A DNA stretch of 64,000 bases from assembly GCF_003075035.1 (NCBI RefSeq), contig NZ_QCZE01000001.1, positions 816,187-880,186 of the forward strand, given 5' to 3'. The notes under the pieces are model-generated. The model was not told where the DNA came from, did no database searches, and saw only the letters and a list, made by a program, of their open reading frames with translations. The translations under genes and the position numbers were made by a program. Shown here piece by piece: positions 16,215-26,787 of the stretch (position 1 is the stretch's first letter; each line of letters opens with the position of its first letter). Source of the DNA: Zobellella maritima (lineage in GTDB: Bacteria > Pseudomonadota > Gammaproteobacteria > Enterobacterales > Aeromonadaceae).

Positions 16215-17075
16215 TCAGGCCTGGGAATAGAGAGCCTTCCTTATTTTATGCCGGTATTCCCGGGGGCTGTCACCGGTGGCATTCTTGAACCATTTGCTGA
16301 AATGAAACTGGTCACAAAAGCCAAGTGAGTCGGCGATGCCGGCGATCGGTAGTTCGCTGTGCACCAGCAGTGACATGGACTTATCCAGACGCTTTTGCGC
16401 TACATACTGGGCGGGCGGTTGGCCTAGCACGTCTTTGAACAGTTCGCTAAATCGGTTACGTGACAATGAGCAGAGTTCGGCCAGCCTGGTAACCCGAATG
16501 TTCTGATCCAGGTGCTCATCTATATAGGCCATGGCTGTGTGCAGCCGCTTTATCCTGAACAGTTGTTTATCTTTCCCTGGAATGGCGTTGGAGATACCCA
16601 GCAGCAGCTGTAAAAATTGATAGGCGCAGCTGTGTCGGCGGGCGACACCGGTCAGGTTGTTGTGTTGGTTGTTTTCGGTTGCCATGGCCAACTCGGCAGT
16701 GGCTCGCCCTATTAATGCGGCCTTGTCATCAGACACAGTTACCGGTATCCGGTAGTAAGAGAGCACATCAATCGTTCGGAACAGCGTGAAGTGCACATGC
16801 AGGCCATCTGCGGTGGTCGGCTCATCCACTGTGAGTTGATGTTGTATCCCGGCGGGGACCAGTAATACCTCTCCCGGACCCGCTCTGAAATGGGTGTGCG
16901 TTTCGTGTTGTGCCAGTACGCAGCCATAGGCACCTTCGGTAATGTGCAATACCACCCAATAGGGCAGGATGCGCCAGCCGGTATTGATGCAATGACTGCT
17001 CTGATAGGCAGACCAGTAGACGCGATAGTCCAGTTCATGTTCAAACAGTTGCGGGGTCTCTGTATGCAGATCCAA
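16215..17075 (-). CDS. AraC-family transcriptional regulator (candidate master of the left-arm regulon)
   Basis: A 286-residue activator-type protein: an N-terminal cupin ligand domain (HETHTHFRAGPGEVLLVPAG.QHQL) and a C-terminal double helix-turn-helix (VTRLAELCSLSRNRFSELFKDVLG ... IAGIADSLGFCDQFHFSKWFKN, ending SPREYR). The start codon is a TTG at 17075, preceded by GAGGAAGGG 4-5 nt upstream; there is no other start before the cupin. It is divergent from the SnoaL-like gene at 17401 and flanked on both sides by pathway genes, so it is the likely reader of the TGCATNCGTAGTA motif. That assignment is inference. Confidence 0.92.
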   Translation of the reverse strand: MDLHTETPQLFEHELDYRVYWSAYQSSHCINTGWRILPYWVVLHITEGAYGCVLAQHETHTHFRAGPGEVLLVPAGIQHQLTVDEPTTADGLHVHFTLFRTIDVLSYYRIPVTVSDDKAALIGRATAELAMATENNQHNNLTGVARRHSCAYQFLQLLLGISNAIPGKDKQLFRIKRLHTAMAYIDEHLDQNIRVTRLAELCSLSRNRFSELFKDVLGQPPAQYVAQKRLDKSMSLLVHSELPIAGIADSLGFCDQFHFSKWFKNATGDSPREYRHKIRKALYSQA

Positions 17076-17400
17076 AGGTCCCTTCCTCTACGCCACGTGT
17101 AATTTCACTCCTACTATTACCATCTGTCATTTTTGTGGCAAGAGCATAAACACATATTTTGTTTTTATTTGATAACCTCTTGGTTTGTCTGTTTTATATG
17201 ACTATATCGCTCATAAGGCGAAAAAATGTGTTTTTACGATGAATTATATCGGTTGTACGCCGATGTCAATGCTGTCGATAATGTTGGTTTGTGGTTGCTG
17301 TGGTGCAAATATACATATATTGGGTGCATCGAACCATACCCGTGAGTGATCCCGGTCGGTAGTCTTGACGGCATCATAAACAGGTGCGAATGGAGTAAAG
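17076..17400. promoter_or_regulatory. Divergent AT-rich promoter region between araC-type gene and SnoaL-like gene
   Basis: 325 bp without a gene. It is strikingly AT-rich from 17140 to 17240. I do not see a good copy of the shared motif here; GGTGCATCGAACCATACC at about 17312-17330 is only a distant match. It should contain both divergent promoters. Confidence 0.4.
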
Positions 17401-17934
17401 ATGAAAGGTTCTCGTCCCGAGCAGGCTACCCTGACCAAAGATAATGATTTAAGCAAAACCCAGGAAACCCTGGCGGCCATCGATGCCATGGTCGATGGAT
17501 TGAACGACCACGATATCGACAACATGGGCCGTTTTTTCAGTGAATCTTTCCGCTGGATGGGCAATGCCGGCTGCGGGTTCAAACAGGGGTTAAAGGAATT
17601 CCAGGACAACTGGCAACGGCCGTTTCAGGCTGCCTTTTCCGACAAGGTCTGCATTGATGAGGCGCGCATTACCCAGGGGGAATGGTGTGCGGCCTTCGGT
17701 CGCCAGGAAGCGGTGCATTCCGGACCTTTCATGGGGATAGCGCCGACCGGCAAGCGGGTAGAAATTCGCTATATGGATTTCTGGAAGGTAGTGGACGGCA
17801 AGATAGTCGATAACTGGGTGATGGTCGATTTCCCCTATGTGATGCAACAGCTGGGGGTAGACCCGTTTAACGGTCATGGCTGGGATCAACGCGACAGCGG
17901 TCGCATGCCGGTGCAAAACGGCGAAGAGGCATAA
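17401..17934 (+). CDS. Single-domain SnoaL/NTF2-like protein (paralogue 3)
   Basis: A 177-residue protein with one NTF2 fold. It contains the hallmark helix MVDGLNDHDIDNMGRFFSE followed by FRWMGNAGCGFKQG, and ends with the DFWKVVDGKIVDNWVMVDFP motif that is shared with paralogues at 8855 and 18001. This motif is the usual end of polyketide-cyclase-like SnoaL proteins (YRIRDGKIAEHW type). GGAG lies 7 nt before the ATG. It is the first gene of a two-gene unit with 18001 and faces away from the AraC regulator. The role may be an isomerase, dehydratase or cyclase of a pathway intermediate. Confidence 0.85.
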   Translation: MKGSRPEQATLTKDNDLSKTQETLAAIDAMVDGLNDHDIDNMGRFFSESFRWMGNAGCGFKQGLKEFQDNWQRPFQAAFSDKVCIDEARITQGEWCAAFGRQEAVHSGPFMGIAPTGKRVEIRYMDFWKVVDGKIVDNWVMVDFPYVMQQLGVDPFNGHGWDQRDSGRMPVQNGEEA

Positions 17935-18000
17935 GCGATTCATTGATAGGGACTGGGTGCGGCAGGTTCGCACCCATACGCTGTTATTGTGGGGAAAACC

Positions 18001-19038
18001 ATGAACCTGGACATTCATTGTCACAATAAAACCATCATCAATCGATTTCGTGCGGCATTATATGATTGCGATCCCGGCACCCTACGTGAGCAGCTGCACG
18101 AGCTGTTTGCCAGTGACTGCAAGGTTCAGCTGGCCCATCCCCTGGGGGAAGTGACGGGGCCGGATGGGCTATATCAGGTCGGTTACGCGCCTTTGATGGC
18201 GGCGATCCCGGATCTGGAGCGCCGGGACTATATTGTGCTGGCGGGCCCGGATGAAGAGCATAACTGGGTCGGGTGCGGCGGTTTTTACACCGGTGTGTTT
18301 GAACAGTCCTGGCTGGATATTCCGGCTACTCGGCTGCTTGTTACCCTGCGTTATGCCGAGTTTTTCCGTATTGAAGATGACCGAATTGTCGAGATGGTGG
18401 CACTCTGGGACATACCTGAGCTGATGATGCAGGCTCGCGCCTGGCCGATGGGGCCCAGCCTGGGGCGAGAGCTGTTGGTGCCGGGTCCGGCAGTTCAGGA
18501 CGGCATAGTGACCGCCCCCTATAATGCGGCGCAGGCGGCGGCCAGCTTCAGGCTGGTGGATAATATGCTTAACGGTCTGCAGGAGCATGCGGTGGGTGGA
18601 GAAAAGGCCATGGGGCTTGAGCGTTACTGGCACCCGAAAATGGTCTGGTACGGCCCGGCGGGCATCGGCTCCTGTCGGCGCATATCGGGATTCCGCAACT
18701 GGCACCAGATCCCGTTTCTGGCAGGCATGCCGGACAGGGTCAGCTGCCTGGGCAAGCACGAGCGCAAGGCCTATTTCGCCGATGCCAATTATGTGGCCTA
18801 CTGTGGCTGGCCGGGTCTGAACGCCACCATCAGTGGCGATGGCTGGCTTGGTATTGCCCCTTCCGGCCAGAAGGTCACCATCCGTAGCCTGGATTTCTGG
18901 CGTATTGAGAATGACAAAATACGTGAAAACTGGGTACTGGTTGATCTGCTGGATGTTTATCACCAGGTTGGGGTGGATGTACTGGCACGCATGCGTGCGT
19001 TGACCCATGATAGGCAAGCGGCTCCGCCGCTGTTATAA
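18001..19038 (+). CDS. Two-domain SnoaL/NTF2-like protein (paralogue 4)
   Basis: A 345-residue two-domain protein closest to the one at 8855: both share WYGPAGIG in domain 2 (residues about 215), a Cys/Phe-Gly-Trp-Pro element (YCGWPGLN here, FFGWPNLT there), and RSLDFWRIENDKIRENWVLVDLLD at the end. The frame is open upstream to 17989, but the ATG at 18001 (MNLDIHCHN) has GGGGA at the right distance. Domain 1 has LDIPATRLLVTLRYAEFFRIEDDRIVEM, matching LGIPATRKISFLRYADFN in paralogue 1. Two such close two-domain copies in one locus imply sequential or alternative steps on similar ligands. Confidence 0.85.
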   Translation: MNLDIHCHNKTIINRFRAALYDCDPGTLREQLHELFASDCKVQLAHPLGEVTGPDGLYQVGYAPLMAAIPDLERRDYIVLAGPDEEHNWVGCGGFYTGVFEQSWLDIPATRLLVTLRYAEFFRIEDDRIVEMVALWDIPELMMQARAWPMGPSLGRELLVPGPAVQDGIVTAPYNAAQAAASFRLVDNMLNGLQEHAVGGEKAMGLERYWHPKMVWYGPAGIGSCRRISGFRNWHQIPFLAGMPDRVSCLGKHERKAYFADANYVAYCGWPGLNATISGDGWLGIAPSGQKVTIRSLDFWRIENDKIRENWVLVDLLDVYHQVGVDVLARMRALTHDRQAAPPLL

Positions 19039-19177
19039 GCATCCGGATAGATAGGTAAGGCAGGTTACGGCAGGAGACAAGGGCTCTCCTTGCCACCTGC
19101 CGATGGGGTTATTCCGCTGATATAGCCCGCATCTGGGGGAAATTATGGTCATTTAGTCGAAAAATGCGACTAATTAC

Positions 19178-19207
19178 TTAAAGTTGGGGCCCCAAATGTC
19201 ATATAAT
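19178..19207 (+). promoter_or_regulatory. Candidate sigma-70 promoter of icd
   Basis: A perfect TATAAT at 19202-19207 lies 107 bp before icd. A plausible -35, TTAAAG at 19178-19183, is 18 bp upstream. No other promoter candidate in 19039-19313 is better. Confidence 0.5.
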
Positions 19208-19313
19208 GCGCGCCGGAAATTCAATCCATCGGCTGCAGCCTGCATTAATGCCGACCACAAGTCGTTGCAACGCTGAGCCGTTGGCTCCCCAGCCGTATTA
19301 ATTAGGGAAAATA

Positions 19314-21548
<2,235 letters not shown>

Positions 21549-21575
21549 GCCCGACGCATCCTCGAACTAGAGGAC

Positions 21576-21614
21576 AAAAAAAGCCCGGTGCCGTTATGCG
21601 GCCCGGGCTTTTTT
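21576..21614 (+). terminator. Rho-independent terminator of icd
   Basis: AAAAAAAGCCCGG, a 14-nt loop region, then CCGGGCTTTTTT at 21603-21614. GC stem followed by six T residues, 30 bp after the icd stop. Confidence 0.93.
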
Positions 21615-21635
21615 GCGGCTGCGCTACATAGGGCA

Positions 21636-21784
21636 GGGGGAGCGCTCCCACAGCAAACCCGGTATCCTGAATATGGCCCCGCCTTGTGGGGCCGCGACCT
21701 CGCGGCGATATGGCTGCCAGGCCAGCCAGCAGCTTCAACTGTCTTCAGGCTGATGGCAGCTGGCTTGCCGCTCCCACCATAAAC
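21636..21784. repeat. REP-like palindromic repeat cluster
   Basis: Three related elements: GGGGAGCGCTCCCACAGC at 21637-21654, GGCCGCGACCTCGCGGCGAT at about 21690-21709, and GGCTTGCCGCTCCCACC at about 21762-21778 in the opposite orientation. They share the CTCCCAC(A/C)/GACCTCGC.GCGAT pattern of the other intergenic repeats in the window. Confidence 0.75.
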
Positions 21785-21865
21785 CACCTCCCGCATATGG
21801 TCATGGGGCCAGCTTGGATCTCTCAGGGCCTATAGTTGACCAACCACTGGTATATCAGGCGTACT

Positions 21866-21907
21866 TCATCGCTCATCGCTCATCGCTCATCGCTCATCGC
21901 TCATCGC
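21866..21907. repeat. 7-bp tandem repeat (TCATCGC x6)
   Basis: Six perfect copies of TCATCGC directly abut the stop codon of the LysR pseudogene and run on into two degenerate copies (TTATTGC, TCATTG) inside its last codons. A seven-base unit shifts frame when its number changes, so the array could vary the gene's last residues if it crossed the stop. Confidence 0.93.
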
Positions 21908-22767
21908 TTATTGCTCATTGGCTGCCAGGTAATAGCTGCGTCCCGAGTGCATGCTGAAATCGGCCAGCCGGACCAGGGCGCCGTTTTTCAGCTTGTTGTC
22001 CAGCAGGTATCGGCTTCCCAGCGTCACGCCCAGGCCCCGTTCCGCCGCGTCGAGCAGTACTATGTAGTTATTGAAATAGCGACTGATCTTTAGTTCCGGG
22101 GTATCAAGGTTCAGGGCGTCAAACCAGACTCGCCAGTTAATCCAGTTAGGCTCGAGCCTTTCGTAATCGAGCAGGGTATGCGCCAAGAGCGCTTCAGGAC
22201 CGGCATCATTAAAGGAGTGCCGGCGCAGGTAATCGGGATTGGCCACTGGAAACAACTCTTCGACAAACAGTTCGTTTATGCTCCAGCCGGGGCGGCTGCC
22301 GGTATCATAGGCGATGGCCAGGTTGACCTCATTATTGAACAGGTCGGGCGTATGATCCGAGAAGATAACCCGTATGTTCAGGGATGAATTTGAATGTTGA
22401 CGGTAGAAGTCATGGATGGCCCCACTCAACCAGTAATGGGACACGGCGGTGTTGGCTGCGACCGTCACGGTACGCACCGATCCAACCTCGGTCAGCTCCT
22501 CGACGGCGTCGGCCAGGTAATTCAGAGAGTGCTCACCTTATGCAGCAGTTTTTCTCCTCGACTGGAGAGGCTGACCTTTCGACCATGACGTTCGAACAGC
22601 GCGAATTCAAAATGCTGCTCCAGAAATTTTATCTGTTTGCTGACCGCGGCCTGGGTCACATGCAGCTCTTTGGCTGCCCGGGTAAAACTCAGGGTACGAG
22701 CTGCCGCTTCGAACACCATCAGGCTGTTCAATGGTGACAGGCGATGCCTCAGACTCTTCATAACCAA
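21908..22767 (-). pseudogene. Frameshifted LysR-family regulator
   Basis: The first 80 codons encode a normal LysR winged helix: SLRHRLSPLNSLMVFEAAAR, FTRAAKELHVTQAAVSKQIKFLE. The frame then hits a TGA after HKVSTL. The rest of the protein (VTVAANTAVSHYWLSGAIHDFYRQ through RYLLDNKLKNGALVRL) continues in the next frame from about 22525. One lost base near 22521-22530 explains both. Effector domain and length are otherwise complete (GcvA-like, about 285 residues). It is divergent from the DddP-like gene at 22975 and probably controlled it. If the break is a sequencing error the gene is intact. Confidence 0.85.
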
Positions 22768-22974
22768 AAGTTATCCATTTTGATGAAAAACCAGCGTATA
22801 TACAGCAATTATCGCGCCCTATACTCATTTACGGCTCGTTTAGACATGCTTAGCCCCCGGTTTTAATAGATGACTATAACCTGACTGTTGGTTCATAAGT
22901 ACAGGTTATTTAATTGTCCGTACTAGTAAGAGACCTCTCGGAGGTTTATCAGCGACAGCGTGCAGGAGATATAA

Positions 22975-23888
22975 ATGGCGATTCTTGATTGGCATGGCGA
23001 ACGGAGTGACCTTTCTGGTATTCAGTTACTGGACCATGCACCGGAAAGCCTGAATGTCGATCTCGGGGCGGTACGACGCTACCGTCTGGGTCGGGTCCGC
23101 GCCGAGATGCAGAAACGGGATATAGGGGCACTGATCATTTCTGATCCGGTCAATATTCGCTATGCCTGCGGGGCGCGCAACATGCAGATTTTTTGTGCCC
23201 GCAATACGCCGCCCCGCTATCTGCGGGCGACTGAAGTGGTGGTCGGCAAGTTACGTGATGCCATCCGTCCCGGTATCACTGAAAACGAGCTGTGGTCTGT
23301 GCTGCATCAATCGGTTATCGCGCAAAATGGCGACTATTGTGAAACCCGCCTGTTGAGTTCCGATCAGTGTACCAATCCCTGGTTCCAGGAAACCGCCAGC
23401 AATATAATCGGGGAAAACGAGCTGATCGCCCTCGATACCGATGTGGTCGGCTGTCATGGCTATTATTCGGATTTTTCCCGCACCTTCCATTTCGGTCCCG
23501 GCAAACCAACGGAGCAGCAACGCACCCTGTACAAGGTGGCGTATGAACAGGTGCGCAACAACCTGGATATTATCCGTCCCGGTATGAGCTTCCGTGAATA
23601 CTCGGAAAAGGCCTGGAATATCCCGGAAAAATACCATGCCAACCGTTATTACTTGTCGGCTCACGGCGTAGGCATGACAGGAGAATACCCTTATCTGTAC
23701 CATCATGCGGACTATCTCGATGCGGGCTACGACGGGGATATCTTGCCCGGCATGACGCTTTGTGTAGAAAGCTATATCTGTGAACAGGGGGGAGCGAAGG
23801 CGTCAAGCTGGAGGAGCAGATAGTGGTGACCGAAACCGGTATCGAGATCCTGTCGCGATTCCCCTTTGAGGAGGAGCTGCTGAAGTAA
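22975..23888 (+). pseudogene. M24 metallopeptidase-fold gene resembling DMSP lyase DddP, with internal deletion and frameshift
   Basis: Good ribosome-binding site (AGGAG, 7 nt). The product aligns with DddP-type M24 proteins: NIRYACGARNMQ, then CETRLLSSDQCTNPWFQE, ALDTDVVG...SDFSRT (metal-binding Asp154, Asp156, Asp166), SAHGVGM (His230), CVESY (Glu265). Two lesions are seen. About 110-120 residues expected after NTPPRYL are missing in frame, at roughly 23210-23235. The reading frame also shifts at the G-run near 23790: the open frame ends at 23823, while the next frame continues the family C-terminus GVKLEEQIVVTETGIEIL (with the last metal Glu) to 23888. The Asp-X-Asp pair is a DddP-like trait; true DddP activity is inference and the deleted protein is unlikely to fold normally. 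Confidence 0.75.
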
Positions 23889-24009
23889 CAGTTATATCAT
23901 CGGTCTGGAGTGGCCCCGGCCATCACCATACCCGTGACGCCAGCCCCATGGATGGGAAAATACTTAAGGAGAGAGGCTCGTTTTATGAACAAATCGAGCG
24001 AGTTGTAGT

Positions 24010-24060
24010 GGTCTAATGATCCCGGACACCAATTTAAGGTGGTAAAATCACCACAAAAAA
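24010..24060. mobile_element. Possible insertion-sequence end remnant
   Basis: GGTCTAATGATCCCGGACACC, followed by TTTAAGGTGGTAAAATCACC, resembles the terminal repeat and start region of IS3-type elements that begin TGA.CCGGACACC. A short ATG frame precedes it (7 codons). No transposase and no second end are visible, so at most one end is left. It lies at the boundary to a lower-GC segment. Recognition is from memory of such ends, not from alignment. Confidence 0.3.
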
Positions 24061-24115
24061 CAAGAGGCCTCCCATTGATGGCCCCTTCCTTATATAGATA
24101 TCCTACATTTTTTGA

Positions 24116-25354
24116 TCAGCTGGGGACTGCCGCTTCCAGCTCGGCGCTTTTTTCTTCGGCGTCAGCCACGAGACGGGTAGCGACCAGATCGCCTGTAATA
24201 TTGCAGACGGTATGTCCCATATCCAGCAAGGGAGAAAGCGCGGCAATGATGGGCAATAACGTTAATGGGAAGCCCAAGGTTGTCAGCAGGACAGACGCCA
24301 TCACAATATCGGCTCCCTTGGTTCCCGCTGTTCCGGCCGCCAGGAAGATCCCAAGAAATATCGTCGTCGCCAGGAAGGCCATGGTGATGGGGGTACCATG
24401 AACATTCGCAGCAAACACGGCAATCACTCCCAATACCACAGACATACCATTCATATTCACCGTGGCGCCCAGTGGCAGGGTAAAGCCATAGATACGTTCA
24501 GAAATCTTCATTTCATCACGCGCCACTGCAATGGTAGCGGGGAGTGTGGCGCCACTCGAGGTTGTGCTCGCTGCAACCAGCATGGCAGAACTACACTGCT
24601 TGTAAAATTTTAGCGGCGAGGTACGGGTCATAGAGAGGATGAGTGCCGGATAAACAACCAGCAGGATGACGGCTAGCCCACTAATATCCGCGATGACGTA
24701 GCGCAGCGCCTGTATGAGAAAATCGCTGCCAAAGCTGCCGCTGGCATTGGCCATAAGCGCAAAAATACCATAAGGGGCCAGGGTGACGACCAGTTCTGCC
24801 ATACGAATACTAAGTTCGGAGCCACGCTGAAATAAAGTGACCAACGGTTTGCCGCGCTCTCCCAGCGAGACCAGCGCCAGCCCCATAATGATCGAAAAGA
24901 TAATAATTTGCAGCATGCTACCTTCGGCCATTGCTGCAATAGGGTTGTTGGGAACCCACTGAACCAGATTATCGATGAAACTGAAGCCGGCTGTGGGATC
25001 GGCTGCCTCGACTACAGCATTCATCCCATCTAGCGCTGTACTGCTTTTTCCCGGGCTCAGTAATAACGCCATACTAACGCCAATTAATGTTGCGAAGAAA
25101 GCAGTCAGACAATAGAAGGAAACAGTTTTAAACCCCACTGTCTTGAGTTTTTCCATACTTTCCAGCTGAGTGATACCGGCTACCAAGCTAAAAAATACCA
25201 ATGGAACAATAACGGTCTGTAATAGGCGGATAAAGATTTCACCAATTGGAGACAGCAGTGTTGCATTTTCTCCGCCAATAATGCCTACGCTGATACCCAG
25301 CACCGCACCAATTAGTATTTTTATGTAGAGTTTCTGTTTTTTCCACCAAGCCAT
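24116..25354 (-). CDS. Dicarboxylate/amino-acid:cation symporter (DAACS, GltP/DctA family)
   Basis: A 412-residue sodium- or proton-coupled carrier for dicarboxylates or acidic amino acids. Family signatures: the serine-rich hairpin ASTTSSGATLPATI and the transport motif PLGATVNMNGMSVV (the family usually has NMDGT; here Asn-Gly-Met, so ligand binding may differ). The N-terminal helices (KILIGAVLGISVGIIGG) and the last helix GDLVATRLVADAEEK are typical. It lies downstream of the trans-3-hydroxyproline dehydratase-like gene on the same strand, 298 bp apart with a strong hairpin between, so it is probably a separate or attenuated unit. Composition is AT-richer than neighbours. Confidence 0.93.
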   Translation of the reverse strand: MAWWKKQKLYIKILIGAVLGISVGIIGGENATLLSPIGEIFIRLLQTVIVPLVFFSLVAGITQLESMEKLKTVGFKTVSFYCLTAFFATLIGVSMALLLSPGKSSTALDGMNAVVEAADPTAGFSFIDNLVQWVPNNPIAAMAEGSMLQIIIFSIIMGLALVSLGERGKPLVTLFQRGSELSIRMAELVVTLAPYGIFALMANASGSFGSDFLIQALRYVIADISGLAVILLVVYPALILSMTRTSPLKFYKQCSSAMLVAASTTSSGATLPATIAVARDEMKISERIYGFTLPLGATVNMNGMSVVLGVIAVFAANVHGTPITMAFLATTIFLGIFLAAGTAGTKGADIVMASVLLTTLGFPLTLLPIIAALSPLLDMGHTVCNITGDLVATRLVADAEEKSAELEAAVPS

Positions 25355-25551
25355 AATAATTCCCTCTGATAACTGTTATTTTAGTGGCAGTAGTATTAAC
25401 CCGACGGCCATCCGAGTCGGATTTAATCCCAGTATCCATACACATTTAAAATCCGCAGGTTGTAATTAAAAAGCCTGCTGAATCAATATTTTTATTTTTT
25501 AATTAAATGGCTGAGATAAATGCCACACCATTTTGAAATAGTGATCAGGAC

Positions 25552-25591
25552 CGGTCACCCGACGGGGTGCAGGCCGCAAGTCGGGTGACCG
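25552..25591. other. 12-bp perfect hairpin between proline racemase-family and symporter genes
   Basis: CGGTCACCCGAC (25552-25563) and GTCGGGTGACCG (25580-25591), separated by 16 nt. It sits 62 bp beyond the stop of the minus-strand racemase-family gene. There is no clear T-run, so it may be an attenuator or mRNA stabiliser rather than a full terminator. The remaining part of 25355-25652 is AT-rich leader of the symporter gene. Confidence 0.6.
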
Positions 25592-25652
25592 AACATCCGT
25601 TTAAAGCAAGCCTATAGGCCGTTAAACAGATTTCAAGTAAATAACATGTAAG

Positions 25653-26651
25653 TTACCGGCATAAAAATCCTTTTCCTAACTCATCACCTTCATCATAGAA
25701 AAAACTTGAACGGCCCGTGTAGAAACCTTTACCTGAGACTTTGACATGGACAGCATTATAGCCTTCCAGGTTAGCTATGGAATGCACTTCGGCTAAAAAC
25801 TCTGAATCAACAATGCTTTTAAATTTTGCTTTCTCACCAATCTGATAAATATCTCTTGCATATGCTTGTGCCATACGAGCAGTGACACCTGAACCGGTGG
25901 GGCTACGGTCAACTTGTGCATCGGCAAAAACACAAATGTTTTTAGAATACTTCTTTGACGTAAGGTTGCTGTCTGTAATGATGGTCCCATACAGGAATGC
26001 CAAATCATCACTGTCTGGGTGAGTTAACTTAAGCTGTTCTTTGGCCTTCTGGGTTACAATGTCTGCAGCGTTGGTTAGTTTTTCAACACTATCTTGTTCT
26101 ATATTTAAACCAAGCTGATGGTCTTCTACCAGCGCGTAAAATGCACCACCATAGCTAATATCAACCTTTATATTGTGTCCGTTGTCGATCTCAATCTCTT
26201 GATTCAATAGCAGCGCAAATGCAGGAACACTAATGAATGATGCTTCAGAAGTGGCTGAATCAACCTCTACTTGTACTAAACCACAAGGACATTCAATATT
26301 TACGGTGGTTTTAGGGAATTGTTGCTCGACGATTCCCTCATCAATAGCATAACGACCTAATGCGATCACAGCGTGACCACACATTGTGCTGTACCCTTTA
26401 TTGTGCAGAAAAAGAACAGCCAGATCAGCTTCAGGTAAACTGGGCTCGACTAAAAGAGCCCCATACATTTCTTTATGGCCTCGTGGCTCAAACATCAAGA
26501 ATTTTCTCAAATGATCAAGATGTTGAGTGACATATCGTCTTTTTTCAAGAATAGTATCGCCTTCAATATGAGGGTAACCATTAGTGATGATCCGAAGGGG
26601 TTCACCACCAGTGTGCATGTCAACTACATCGATTCGTGGATAATTTTCCAT
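25653..26651 (-). CDS. Proline racemase-family enzyme, probable trans-3-hydroxy-L-proline dehydratase
   Basis: A 332-residue member of the proline racemase family. The two catalytic positions read Cys91 (STMCGHAVIALG) and Thr252 (DRSPTGSG). In racemases and 4-hydroxyproline epimerases both are Cys; Cys/Thr is characteristic of trans-3-hydroxy-L-proline dehydratase, which yields pyrroline-2-carboxylate. The N-terminus MHTGGEPLRIITNGYP is typical. I start at ATG 26651 (MENYPRIDVV), since the frame upstream begins with TTG and adds unrelated residues. The neighbouring gene at 26788 is a reductase for exactly this product, so the pair makes L-proline from trans-3-hydroxyproline. The gene is markedly AT-rich, unlike its partner, suggesting separate acquisition. 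Confidence 0.9.
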   Translation of the reverse strand: MENYPRIDVVDMHTGGEPLRIITNGYPHIEGDTILEKRRYVTQHLDHLRKFLMFEPRGHKEMYGALLVEPSLPEADLAVLFLHNKGYSTMCGHAVIALGRYAIDEGIVEQQFPKTTVNIECPCGLVQVEVDSATSEASFISVPAFALLLNQEIEIDNGHNIKVDISYGGAFYALVEDHQLGLNIEQDSVEKLTNAADIVTQKAKEQLKLTHPDSDDLAFLYGTIITDSNLTSKKYSKNICVFADAQVDRSPTGSGVTARMAQAYARDIYQIGEKAKFKSIVDSEFLAEVHSIANLEGYNAVHVKVSGKGFYTGRSSFFYDEGDELGKGFLCR

Positions 26652-26787
26652 TACGTCACCATTTATGGTTGGTTTAATTTTAATCAAAGGCTTCTACTAC
26701 TAAATCTTCGACAGGAGATCCCACAGTTTAAAAACAGCAATACAATATTCTGGTGGGTATTTGAAGCATCACGTTATGTTTTCCGTC

